This document shows positions 20,574-27,647 of a DNA stretch of 56,261 nt, one piece after another. This DNA is from Candidatus Sulfotelmatobacter kueseliae (lineage in GTDB: Bacteria; Acidobacteriota; Terriglobia; Terriglobales; Acidobacteriaceae): positions 1-56,261 of the forward strand of contig OMOD01000120.1 in assembly GCA_900290255.1 (NCBI GenBank), given 5' to 3'. How positions within the stretch are numbered: the stretch's first letter is position 1; each line of letters begins with the position of its first letter. The translations under genes were made by a program, and so were the position numbers. The notes beneath the pieces were generated by a model. It saw nothing but the letters and a program-made list of their open reading frames with translations. It made no database searches and had not been told where the DNA came from.

Positions 20574-22561
20574 GGTGAGATAGGTGTTTTTTTCGGTGGA
20601 TGAAATACGTACACCTGTCTGCCAGCAGCATCCAGAACGAGGTCGATTTCGAGACAGGGAAACACTTGCGCAGCCTCGTTAAACTTCATCCAGCTGTCGG
20701 CGCGATGAGCACAGATGCGGTCCTCCCAGCCGCCAGGAAAGGAGTGAATCAGGCGCCGCTTTGCGTACAGATCGATGTTGGTGAGAGAAGCGACTCCCTG
20801 CGCGTCACGATCACCGTCGACAGCAATGACAGAACGCTTCCCGTGCTCGATTCGCAGCGAGGAGTACCGGTCCGGCGTTTGGTTGAGGCCGCGGAATATG
20901 GATAGCAGATCGCGCTTGTAAGCCAGACCGGCGATATCCAACAGCGAGTCTGAGATCCACGCCAAGCTGTACCGGATACCTTTATTGGCCCTGGCGGCGT
21001 CTAATTCGTGCCGGTAGTGGCGGCCGGCGGCTTCGTTGAAGAACACCACCAGTGGGACTTCGATTTTGCGAAACGTGGCGCTGCTGGAGTCATGCCCTGT
21101 GCCATCCAGCACGTCTTCGCCATGGTCTGAAAAATAGACTAACACCATCGGCTCGGTGGCCTTCCACATCTCCTTCATCACCACATCCAGATTGGCCGCA
21201 ATGTAGGCGAGAGCACGGTCGTAGCAGTTGATTTCCCTCAGGTGTCTTTGCCGGTTGAGAATCAGGAGATCGCCAAATGCGGCCTGAAAGGACAGCATCG
21301 TCCTTACATCCCGCGAAACCGCCGGAGCTCCAGCCGGGAGGTTTTCGCAGTATGGAACGTGGCCGGCATATGAGTGAAAGAAAATCGCGCTCCGCTCAGG
21401 GGATCGAATCGCTCGCAGAATGGAAGGCAGTAATTCTGAATCCGGCTTGCGGTATCCCGTGAAGAAACTGCCCCCGCTTTGCTCTTGGAAGCACGCGTGG
21501 TTGGCTTCTGTCGCAAACCACTTTGCTGGCCACTCGTCCCGTCCTTGATTGGAGTACCACTCGGCGCCCACACCCATGCGGTTTAGAACCGATATCAGGT
21601 TGGCGCGCCAAAGCTCCGTGTCGTACTTGAGTTGATCGCCACGTGGATCGTCGCTGACGGTCAGCGCTCGAAGCAGGGATGGCGCGGTGTGGGAGTGCGG
21701 GCTGATGACCTGCTCGAACCATACGACGTTGTCCTTGAACGGCGCGGCTTCGATCCGGCCGGCTAATGCTCGGTAAAGCTCACGATTGGTCGACTCTCCG
21801 AGATAGACAACCAGCCTCGGTCCGGAGCGTGGCCGCGTAAAATGTGTGAGTTCCGCCCCAGTTGCCCTTATCATTCGTTGCTGGATGAGCTGAGTGCCCT
21901 GATAGACCGAAGCTAGGCGCAAGGTGTCCCGCGAGAACAGAACTGTTAGGGCGGTTGCGCTCACCACCAGTGAGAGGATCGCGGGAGTCAGCTTCGGCCG
22001 TAAGCCAACGAGCTTGGCGAAAAGCGCGAGAAGCGCGTAAAACCAAGCTGGCGACAGCGCCACAGCCAACTGGGTGCCGCTAATGGCCAAGGTGCTCAGA
22101 GCCTGCAGGGTGTACGCCGTCGCCTCCCGCCAGTTCGTCGATAGGATCTCGGCTAAGGAGTCGGCTCCGACCGTACCCATCTTGTTGTCCAGTAGGACCG
22201 AGCAAGACAGAATTGCCAGGGCCGGCCACATGAGAGCAGCAAAAAGGCGCCTATTGTGAAACCCGCGTAGGACGGCCAGCGTGCAGACGATGATGCAGGA
22301 CAGGACGGTGTAGATTGCCTGTTCGAAGACCTCTGTGACTTTACTCACAACGACTGCCCGCACTCCGACAGTCACAGCCGCCCGGATGTCAGCACCATAG
22401 AGATGCAATAGAAGGGCGCCCACTGGCAGTCCAAGAAACGCAAAGTTTACCGCCGTCCAAGCAGCGTCGATCGATTTCAGGCCTTGCCTCTTGCGGGCGA
22501 CTGAAACGGGGGTTGCGCCGTTACTGGTACTTGGCTTCAGAAACGTGGGAACGGCAAACAT
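20570..22561 (-). CDS. EptA-like membrane sulfatase (phosphoethanolamine-transferase-type alkaline phosphatase fold)
   Basis: A 663-residue inner-membrane protein with a strong SD, AGGAGGTGA, about ten bases ahead of the ATG. About five transmembrane segments lie in residues 30-220. The periplasmic catalytic domain begins near 250: VVYLGESTNRE carries the threonine nucleophile, and FSDHGEDVLDGTGHD carries metal-binding Asp/His residues. These motifs mark the sulfatase/phosphoethanolamine transferase superfamily that modifies lipid A or other glycans. After the sulfatase domain (about residue 560) the chain continues with ICAHRADSWMKFNEA ... CLEIDLVLDAAGRQVYVFHPPKK, which looks like the start of a phosphodiesterase-type TIM barrel, and then stops. 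See the 20064-20573 entry for the missing half. The substrate is unknown. Confidence 0.8.
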   Translation of the reverse strand: MFAVPTFLKPSTSNGATPVSVARKRQGLKSIDAAWTAVNFAFLGLPVGALLLHLYGADIRAAVTVGVRAVVVSKVTEVFEQAIYTVLSCIIVCTLAVLRGFHNRRLFAALMWPALAILSCSVLLDNKMGTVGADSLAEILSTNWREATAYTLQALSTLAISGTQLAVALSPAWFYALLALFAKLVGLRPKLTPAILSLVVSATALTVLFSRDTLRLASVYQGTQLIQQRMIRATGAELTHFTRPRSGPRLVVYLGESTNRELYRALAGRIEAAPFKDNVVWFEQVISPHSHTAPSLLRALTVSDDPRGDQLKYDTELWRANLISVLNRMGVGAEWYSNQGRDEWPAKWFATEANHACFQEQSGGSFFTGYRKPDSELLPSILRAIRSPERSAIFFHSYAGHVPYCENLPAGAPAVSRDVRTMLSFQAAFGDLLILNRQRHLREINCYDRALAYIAANLDVVMKEMWKATEPMVLVYFSDHGEDVLDGTGHDSSSATFRKIEVPLVVFFNEAAGRHYRHELDAARANKGIRYSLAWISDSLLDIAGLAYKRDLLSIFRGLNQTPDRYSSLRIEHGKRSVIAVDGDRDAQGVASLTNIDLYAKRRLIHSFPGGWEDRICAHRADSWMKFNEAAQVFPCLEIDLVLDAAGRQVYVFHPPKKTPISP

Positions 22562-22923
22562 AATTGAAGTATCACCTCCTGGGGGCCCGCTAACAAAGCA
22601 CCGAAGGTAGTAACCGACACCCCGAAGGTCGCGGTGGACTTTTTCACCGTTCCAACAGTTCTGTATGGCGTCTTGTACTATGTCCCGCCTTTGGGTGGGT
22701 CTGGTCTCGCGCTGCTTTCATTCCTCGGTAGAAGGCGGGGGGCACCGCAACTGACTGGAGAAGGAAACGCAGCTGCGCGCGGGTGGCTCACCTTTCCAGC
22801 GGCGATGAGAAAACCTTGGGCGCCCCATTCTTTCGCGTTTTGTGCGAAAGGGTGGGGCACCCTTTGTCGTGGTGAACTCGACAAAAACCACGGTGGGCCG
22901 CCCGTCCGAAACTCCGTGGTTCC
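22562..22923. other. 362-base gene-free stretch containing palindromic elements
   Basis: Open frames here only read through repeats. The sulfatase gene's SD and leader lie at its left end. The right part holds a clear palindromic element (22818-22862) and a looser one with arms CCCGCCTT (22684) and AAGGCGGG (22732), followed by GGGGCACC. I see no convincing gene or RNA. Confidence 0.6.
22818..22862. repeat. Palindromic interspersed element, copy 3
   Basis: GGGCGCCCCATTCTTTCGC pairs with GCGAAAGGGTGGGGCACCC around a short loop, GTTTTGT. The outer GTGGGGCACCC is shared with the copies at 11516 and 23525; the inner stem differs. Confidence 0.75.
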
Positions 22924-23502
22924 CTATGCTGAACGCGGTCGACGTTGCGCCCCAATTGCATGGAACGTCATTTCCTCCGCCGGACTTCCTGTTTCCTGCC
23001 TCCACTCGGCAAATAACGTCGCGTAGTTTTTGGTAATGTAATCGGCTGAACTCACACTGAGTTTCTTCGCCGTAACATCAATCCAGCGGGGCGGGCCTTC
23101 GATCTCGCAGAAATTGCCGATGGGAGTTTCGTCCACGACGACGTGGCCTTTGCCATCGCTCCACTCCGCGCGAAACTTTTCGTAGCGGAAGGAAGGCGCA
23201 TATCCGAGCGCGCGCAGGATCGCATCCATCCTCTTTCCGTCCGTGACGGCTGTCTCCAGCTCGACCCGGCTGCTGTGGCGGCCGCGGGTGGTGCCGCTCT
23301 TGTGGGTCAGGGTCCAGACTGACCCATACTTGCGGAGGCGCAGCAACTCTTTTCTCTTGCGCAAAATCTCTCCGGGCAGGTCGTAGAGCGTGTTCATTTC
23401 GTGCGTGCGCCGCGTGACCATGCGGAATCCGGCCCGGCGCAACTCGCGCACCAGCGCTTGCACGTCGGCCACGCGAAATTTGATTTCGATTTCCCTCGGC
23501 AT
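22924..23502 (-). CDS. CYTH domain protein (class IV adenylate cyclase / triphosphate tunnel enzyme family)
   Basis: About 192 residues in the CYTH superfamily (CyaB, thiamine triphosphatase, inorganic triphosphatase). The signature EIEIKF opens the protein, and charged tunnel residues follow in pattern: LRKRKELLRLRKYG, WTLTHKSGT, RVELETAV, GKGHVVVDETPIGNFCEIEG. The ATG at 23502 is chosen because it puts the ExExK motif at residues 3-7; the frame runs upstream to 23538, but that part reads a palindromic repeat. The substrate (ATP, ThTP or tripolyphosphate) cannot be told from sequence. The gene lies downstream of the DedA-rhodanese gene on the same strand, 170 bases away. Confidence 0.85.
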   Translation of the reverse strand: MPREIEIKFRVADVQALVRELRRAGFRMVTRRTHEMNTLYDLPGEILRKRKELLRLRKYGSVWTLTHKSGTTRGRHSSRVELETAVTDGKRMDAILRALGYAPSFRYEKFRAEWSDGKGHVVVDETPIGNFCEIEGPPRWIDVTAKKLSVSSADYITKNYATLFAEWRQETGSPAEEMTFHAIGAQRRPRSA

Positions 23503-23524
23503 GGAAGCAGTGTATGGAAGTCCG

Positions 23525-23560
23525 CCCACTTCTCGCAAAAGCGGCGAGAGTGGGGCACCC
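23525..23560. repeat. Palindromic interspersed element, copy 4
   Basis: CCCACTTCTCGC and GCGAGAGTGGGGCACCC pair around AAAAGCG. It lies between the DedA-rhodanese stop and the CYTH start and shares the GTGGGGCACCC edge with the other copies. Confidence 0.7.
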
Positions 23561-23674
23561 AGCAGTGTATTACGGCGAAGCGGTATTTGGCGCCGGGGCA
23601 GCCAAGATCGCAGAGCGGGAGTTAGCCGTCCAGTTCAGGGCGTAGACTCGGCGGGCCGGCGTTAAAGGGCCGCT

Positions 23675-24646
23675 CTAATTGAACGTCGGTAACTTCACCA
23701 GATCGTCCTTCGGCACCGATTCCAGCGGTTCCCCCGCCTTGCGCCACGCGGTGAGTCCGCCGACGATCACGAACGTGTTGAATCCTTTTTCCCGCAGCAG
23801 ATGTGCCACCCGGGCACTGGTCGCTTCGCGCAGTCAAGTACAGTACAGGTAAAGGTCCTTGTCTTTGGGCAGATTCTTGATTTCCTCTTCTAGGTTGTTG
23901 GGCTCAATGCGTATGGAGCCTTGGATGCGCTCGGTCCCAGCGTCGTAATAGCCGTGGCTGCGCACGTCCACGATCTGCACCTGGCCGGCGTCCTCTGACC
24001 CGAGGCGCATTGCCAGTTCCTGCACCTGCACGCGAGGCACGATGTCGTACTTGCGATACTTGTGGAAGCGCGCGCCGCGGTAGATCGCGTAGACGAGAAG
24101 TGCCGTGCCGATCAAGATTTCCATGGCGCGCCCAGCGGCGTGAAAGCTGTTCAAGGCGGCGGTGAGAAAATCGCGCGACACATATCCCAGCAGCAGGTAG
24201 GTAACGCAGTACAGCGATCCACCCGCGAAGTCAAGGCGCAGGAACTGGCTGTAGCGCATTTTCATGCTGCCGGCCAGAGGCGCTGCCATGGTGTTGATGC
24301 CAGGAATGAATTTGGCGATCACCAGCGTCACTTGGCCGCGCTTATAGAAGGACTCGGCCGAGCGCAGGATGCAGGTCTCCGGGTTCATGGACAGGCGGCA
24401 GAGGAAACCGAGCAGAGCCCAACCGGAGTAGCGTCCCAGCCAGAATAGGGAGGTATCGCCGATCAGGAGCGCCAGCAGCGCTGCAAACAACACTCCCGGT
24501 CCCCAGAGAGTGTGCGATGCGACGGCAGCTCCGGCTGCTACCAGTGCAATGGCGGCAGGGAAAGGGAAGCCCATGGCTTCGGCCAGCAGAAGGGCAAAAG
24601 TCAGGGCATAGCCATGGCGCGCCATCATCGGGAGCAGGTCGTTCAT
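23675..24646 (-). CDS. DedA family membrane protein fused to rhodanese, with in-frame TGA at the catalytic-cysteine position (candidate selenoprotein)
   Basis: Read through one TGA (23834-23836), the frame runs 323 residues to a TAG at 23675-23677. Residues 1-200 are a DedA/VTT membrane domain with several transmembrane helices; the family motif region reads FIPGINTMAAPLAGSMKM. Residues about 205-323 are a rhodanese domain: VQIVDVRS, then DLYLYCT-TGA-LREATSARVAHLL and a normal ending, VIVGGLTAWRKAGEPLESVP. DedA-rhodanese fusions, as I recall them, read YCTC or YCSC followed by PNEATSARVA, with the second Cys catalytic. The TGA replaces precisely that residue, and the remaining 52 codons are intact. 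Selenocysteine is therefore the leading reading; a nonsense mutation is the alternative, leaving a 270-residue product. No clear SD is visible at the start. Confidence 0.7.
23796..23836 (-). promoter_or_regulatory. TGA codon followed by SECIS-like hairpin
   Basis: On the coding strand the TGA is followed by a 16-base spacer, then GTGCC-CGGGT-GGCAC (23803-23817), a 5-bp stem with a G-containing pentaloop. AGCG (23822-23825) can pair with TGCT (23796-23799) below an internal loop. The apical loop starts 21 bases after the TGA, within the 16-37 range I recall for bacterial SECIS elements. This is a fold made by eye. Confidence 0.5.
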
Positions 24647-24715
24647 GAGCTATGTCAAAACTGGGAGGTTCTTGGATTGCAGGCTTTTGATTCCCGGAAC
24701 CCGCAAAACGCTTCA

Positions 24716-24760
24716 GGATAAACAAAGCCGGGCGGGCCTCGGATGAGTCCACGCCCGGCT
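24716..24760 (-). terminator. Intrinsic terminator upstream of the DedA-rhodanese gene
   Basis: On the minus strand, AGCCGGGCG and CGCCCGGCT form a perfect 9-bp stem followed by TTGTTTA. It ends about 70 bases before the DedA start codon, so it either ends an RNA from the region above or acts as an attenuator of the dedA gene. Confidence 0.7.
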
Positions 24761-25185
24761 CTGCTGCACGGGGGTGCGTCTCTCAGGAGGACTATCCCCG
24801 TCGAAGATCAAAGAGACAGCGGCCTACACTCGGAGTCTCTCCCACCCTGTAACGGGCTGGCGCGTCGAAGAAACAAAGACGCCTATCATGCAAAACTTCG
24901 ACTGAAGCCGCCGTCTCGGGTTGGTGGTTCGTCCGCAGCGGACAGGTCCCTCGGCGACCTGCCTTTCTTCAGGTGCCGGGGGGAGAGGAGTCAGGTCGCG
25001 TTAGCCGCGGCCCATCGCATGCCAGTGCGTCTCGTTAGCCTTCCACTCTGGCGGACACATCCCAGCAACTGGCGGGATTCTCGACTGCCAGCGGGAAAAA
25101 GTCTGTAGCAGTAGTCACGGCTGGTAGTGACCCGGATCAAGAGTGCCCGGTGGAGGTTTTTGTGTTCCGGCTCACAGGGTTACTT
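24761..25185 (-). ncRNA. Candidate structured RNA or long leader, family not recognised
   Basis: This gap of over 400 bases has no plausible protein. On the minus strand it is rich in stems: CGGC-ACCTG with CAGGT-(C)-GCCG, GTCCGC/GCGGAC, GTCGAAG with CTTCGAC across about 25 bases, GTCTCT with AGAGAC, and GTCAC with GTGAC. The motif GGCTAACG occurs twice (near 25000 and 25032). It lies between the polyprenyl synthase stop and the terminator ahead of dedA. I looked for RNase P (GAGGAAAGTCC), tmRNA (tRNA-like 3' end), SRP, T-box, cobalamin, SAM and cyclic-di-AMP riboswitch signatures and found no good match. Strand and limits are inferred from the terminator. Confidence 0.4.
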
Positions 25186-25201
25186 CAGGGGTGTGCAGCG
25201 A

Positions 25202-26191
25202 TTACTTCTCTCTCGCCACAACAAACTCAGGAGCCCAAAGCAGGGCTCGCTTAATCTCCGAGTCGGGGAAGGCGCAAATCGATTTCCGCGCGGACTCGGC
25301 ATAGCGGACGGCGCGAGCGGTAGCCGCTTCCAGCGAACCGTAACGCTCGAGGATTTCCAGAATCTGCGCATGAGTTACACCGTTGAAAGCCCGGTCGCGC
25401 AGAATGATCTCAATCTTCACCCGCTCCTCCGGTGTGCAGCGATCGAGCGCGTGAATCACCGCCATGGTCGCTTTCCCCTCGCGCAGATCGCTGGCCACAG
25501 GCTTGCCGAGCACGGCTTCGGACGCGGTCAGGTCGAGCACGTCGTCCACGATCTGGAAGGCCATGCCGAGGTCGTGCCCGTACTGGCCCAAAGCGGCTTC
25601 CTGCTCCGCCGTGGCGCCACCGAGAATCGCTCCCAACCGCAGGCAGACGGAGAACAGACACGCGGTCTTGCGGAAAATGAGGTCGAAGTGCTCATCCAGC
25701 GTGATCGGCTTGCCGAGTTTTTCCATCTGCAGCAGTTCGCCTTCCACCATCTGCTGGGTAAGCTCGATGAGCGTATCGAGAATGCGAAAATTCCGCTCCT
25801 GCACGGCAATCTTGAAGGCCTGCATGTAAAGCCAGTCGCCGGCCAGCACGCACTTGGAGTTGCCCCACTGCGTATTGGCGGCCGGCCGCCCGCGCCGCGT
25901 CTTGGCGTCGTCAATGATGTCGTCATGGACCAGAGTCGCTGTGTGAATGATCTCGACCACCGCACCCAATCGGACCGCGCCGCTCCCGCGGTAGTCAAAC
26001 AGCTTGGCCGCCAACAGCAGCAAGGCCGGGCGGATGCGCTTGCCCCCGCCCGCGCGCAGATACTCGCCAATCTCGGTGATCGCTTGCACGTCCGAGACCG
26101 TGTCCCGTCCGAACTCGCTCTCCAGCGCGACGAGGTCGTCCCGCAGCAGATCGAAGATCTCCTTCCCGTTAATGGTGGCTGGCGCGCTCAA
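25202..26191 (-). CDS. Polyprenyl diphosphate synthase (trans-isoprenyl, IspB-like)
   Basis: A 329-residue all-helical prenyltransferase that elongates farnesyl diphosphate to a long-chain polyprenyl diphosphate, most likely for the menaquinone or ubiquinone side chain. The allylic motif is LVHDDIIDDAKTRRG and the second Asp-rich motif is FQIVDDVLDL. The substrate-entry motif GGGKRIRPALLLLAAK is also present. The gene starts four bases inside the end of yajQ (ATGA overlap at 26188-26191), so the two are translationally linked. Chain length cannot be read reliably from the sequence. Confidence 0.92.
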   Translation of the reverse strand: MSAPATINGKEIFDLLRDDLVALESEFGRDTVSDVQAITEIGEYLRAGGGKRIRPALLLLAAKLFDYRGSGAVRLGAVVEIIHTATLVHDDIIDDAKTRRGRPAANTQWGNSKCVLAGDWLYMQAFKIAVQERNFRILDTLIELTQQMVEGELLQMEKLGKPITLDEHFDLIFRKTACLFSVCLRLGAILGGATAEQEAALGQYGHDLGMAFQIVDDVLDLTASEAVLGKPVASDLREGKATMAVIHALDRCTPEERVKIEIILRDRAFNGVTHAQILEILERYGSLEAATARAVRYAESARKSICAFPDSEIKRALLWAPEFVVAREK

Positions 26192-26682
26192 TTTGTCCTG
26201 TAATTCGTGAACTGCATGTCAATGCCGAAGTCTGTTTGGCGCAGGAGCGCGATGATCTCCTGGAGCGTATCGCGATCCTTGCTCGAAACCCGCACCAGAT
26301 CTCCCTGAATGGCCGCTTGCGCTCTCTTCTTCGAATCCTTGATGGTCTTTACGATCTCGCGGGCTTTTTCAATCGGGATGCCTTGTTGCATCGTGATGCG
26401 GCGCTTGGCCGTGCCTCCGGCTGCCGGTTCCACCGCGCCGTAGGTCAGGCCCTTCAGCGGAACACCGCGCTTGACCAGCTTCTGCTGCAATACGTCGTTT
26501 ACAGCCTTGAGTTTGTATTCGTCGGCTGAGTGCAGAATGATCGCGTCTTTCTCCAGTTCGATGTTCGACTTTGAATCCTTCAAGTCAAAGCGCGTGTGGA
26601 TCTCCTTCAACGCCTGCTGGATGGCGTTGGAAACCTCCTGCAAGTCGATCCTGCTCACCACGTCGAAGGTGTTATCGGGCAT
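26188..26682 (-). CDS. yajQ: YajQ family nucleotide-binding protein
   Basis: A 164-residue protein of the YajQ/DUF520 family, two RRM-like ferredoxin folds that bind nucleotides; some members are reported cyclic-di-GMP effectors. The N-terminus MPDNTFDVVSRIDLQEVSNA, the core RFDLKDSKSNIELEKDAI and the terminal VRVSSKDRDTLQEIIALLR match the family along the full length. It is the first gene of a pair with the polyprenyl synthase. Binding specificity here is unknown. Confidence 0.95.
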   Translation of the reverse strand: MPDNTFDVVSRIDLQEVSNAIQQALKEIHTRFDLKDSKSNIELEKDAIILHSADEYKLKAVNDVLQQKLVKRGVPLKGLTYGAVEPAAGGTAKRRITMQQGIPIEKAREIVKTIKDSKKRAQAAIQGDLVRVSSKDRDTLQEIIALLRQTDFGIDMQFTNYRTN

Positions 26683-26736
26683 ATGTTTCTAATCTTTCTG
26701 AAATAATGGAATCTTTAACCGAAGCTTAACAGAAAG

Positions 26737-27567
26737 TCAGGGCCTGCCGGGAGGAACTTTGTTTTCAGCCATTTCAGCCAATTTGAAAAACTCGTAGAAA
26801 TTGCGCGCAGTGCGCAGGCCCACCTCTTCCCGTGAGAGTCCCCGCAACTCGCCGAGTTTACCGGCGGTTTCCACCACAAAGGCGGGCTCGTTGCGCTGGC
26901 CGCGGTGGGGTATGGGCGCGAGATACGGGCAGTCGGTCTCGATCAGCATGCGATGGAGTGGAACTTGCCGCGCCGCCTCGCGAATCTGCTCCGCCTTGGG
27001 AAAGGTCACATTCCCGGCGAAGGAAATCATGAAGCCCATATCGAGCGCACGTTTGGCCTGCGCCCAGTTTCCAGTAAAGCAGTGCAGAATGCCGCCCAGG
27101 CCAGTCGGAGCCCATTGCTGGTGAATGAGGTGCAGGCAGTCTTCCCAGGCATCCTCGCTTCCGGCGGAAGGACGACAGTGAATGACAATGGGCAGCTTGG
27201 CGGTCGCCGCCAGTGCAATCTGCTGCGCGAAGACTTTCTGCTGTGTTCCGCGCGGAGAGTGATCGTAAAAATAGTCGAGTCCGATCTCGCCCCATGCGAT
27301 GACCTTGGGATGCCGCGCCAACTGCTCCATTCGATCGAAAGCGGCCTGGTCTGCCAGTCTGGCCTCGTGGGGATGGATCCCGATCGTGGCGTACATGAAA
27401 TCGTATTTCTCGGCCAGTTGAATCGCGCAATCGAAGTTCACCGGCCCATCGCCGTTGCCGATCGCCAGAATGTTTGTGACTCCGGCTTCACGCGCCCGAG
27501 CGATGACCTGCTCGCGATCGTGGGCGAACTGCTTGCCTTCGAGATGGGCGTGAGAGTCTACGAACAT
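26737..27567 (-). CDS. tatD: TatD family metal-dependent deoxyribonuclease
   Basis: A 276-residue TIM-barrel hydrolase of the TatD/YcfH/YabD group. Metal ligands are visible in order: FVDSHAHLE, WGEIGLDYFYD, PIVIHCRPS, LHCFTGNW and LIETDCPYLAP. It follows metG on the same strand, a common arrangement in bacteria. The 80-base space between the metG stop and this ATG is filled completely by hairpin C, and no SD can be seen, so translation may depend on upstream ribosomes or on the repeat structure. Confidence 0.93.
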   Translation of the reverse strand: MFVDSHAHLEGKQFAHDREQVIARAREAGVTNILAIGNGDGPVNFDCAIQLAEKYDFMYATIGIHPHEARLADQAAFDRMEQLARHPKVIAWGEIGLDYFYDHSPRGTQQKVFAQQIALAATAKLPIVIHCRPSAGSEDAWEDCLHLIHQQWAPTGLGGILHCFTGNWAQAKRALDMGFMISFAGNVTFPKAEQIREAARQVPLHRMLIETDCPYLAPIPHRGQRNEPAFVVETAGKLGELRGLSREEVGLRTARNFYEFFKLAEMAENKVPPGRP

Positions 27568-27647
27568 GGTCGTTGGCCGTCGGTCGTTGGTCGTTGGCTC
27601 AAATCCGGTTTTGGCGAACGACTAACGACCAATGACTAACGACGGAT
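27568..27647. repeat. Heptamer-periodic inverted repeat (hairpin C)
   Basis: The left arm has units GTCGTTG repeated three times plus the variant GCCGTCG. The right arm, on the opposite strand, has GTCGTTA, GTCATTG, GTCGTTA and GTCGTTC. It fills exactly the gap between the metG stop and the tatD start. The unit is the same as in hairpin D, 3.5 kb away. Confidence 0.85.

Noticed and set aside
22634..23026. Plus-strand 130-codon frame
   Set aside because: It runs through palindromic repeats and the antisense of the CYTH gene, with no SD and no domain.
23622..23837. 71-codon frame at the end of the DedA-rhodanese gene
   Set aside because: It is in a different phase; the correct phase continues the rhodanese domain past the TGA to 23675.
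24790..24815. tmRNA-like motif (TTCGACGGGG on the minus strand)
   Set aside because: It resembles the conserved 5' end of tmRNA, but only about 75 bases remain before the terminator, no tRNA-like 3' end or tag reading frame was found, and a permuted gene would need a T arm upstream that is not there.
24722..25185. RNase P RNA
   Set aside because: Length and terminator would fit, but neither strand has the universal GAGGAAAGTCC or the 3' ACAGAA conserved block.
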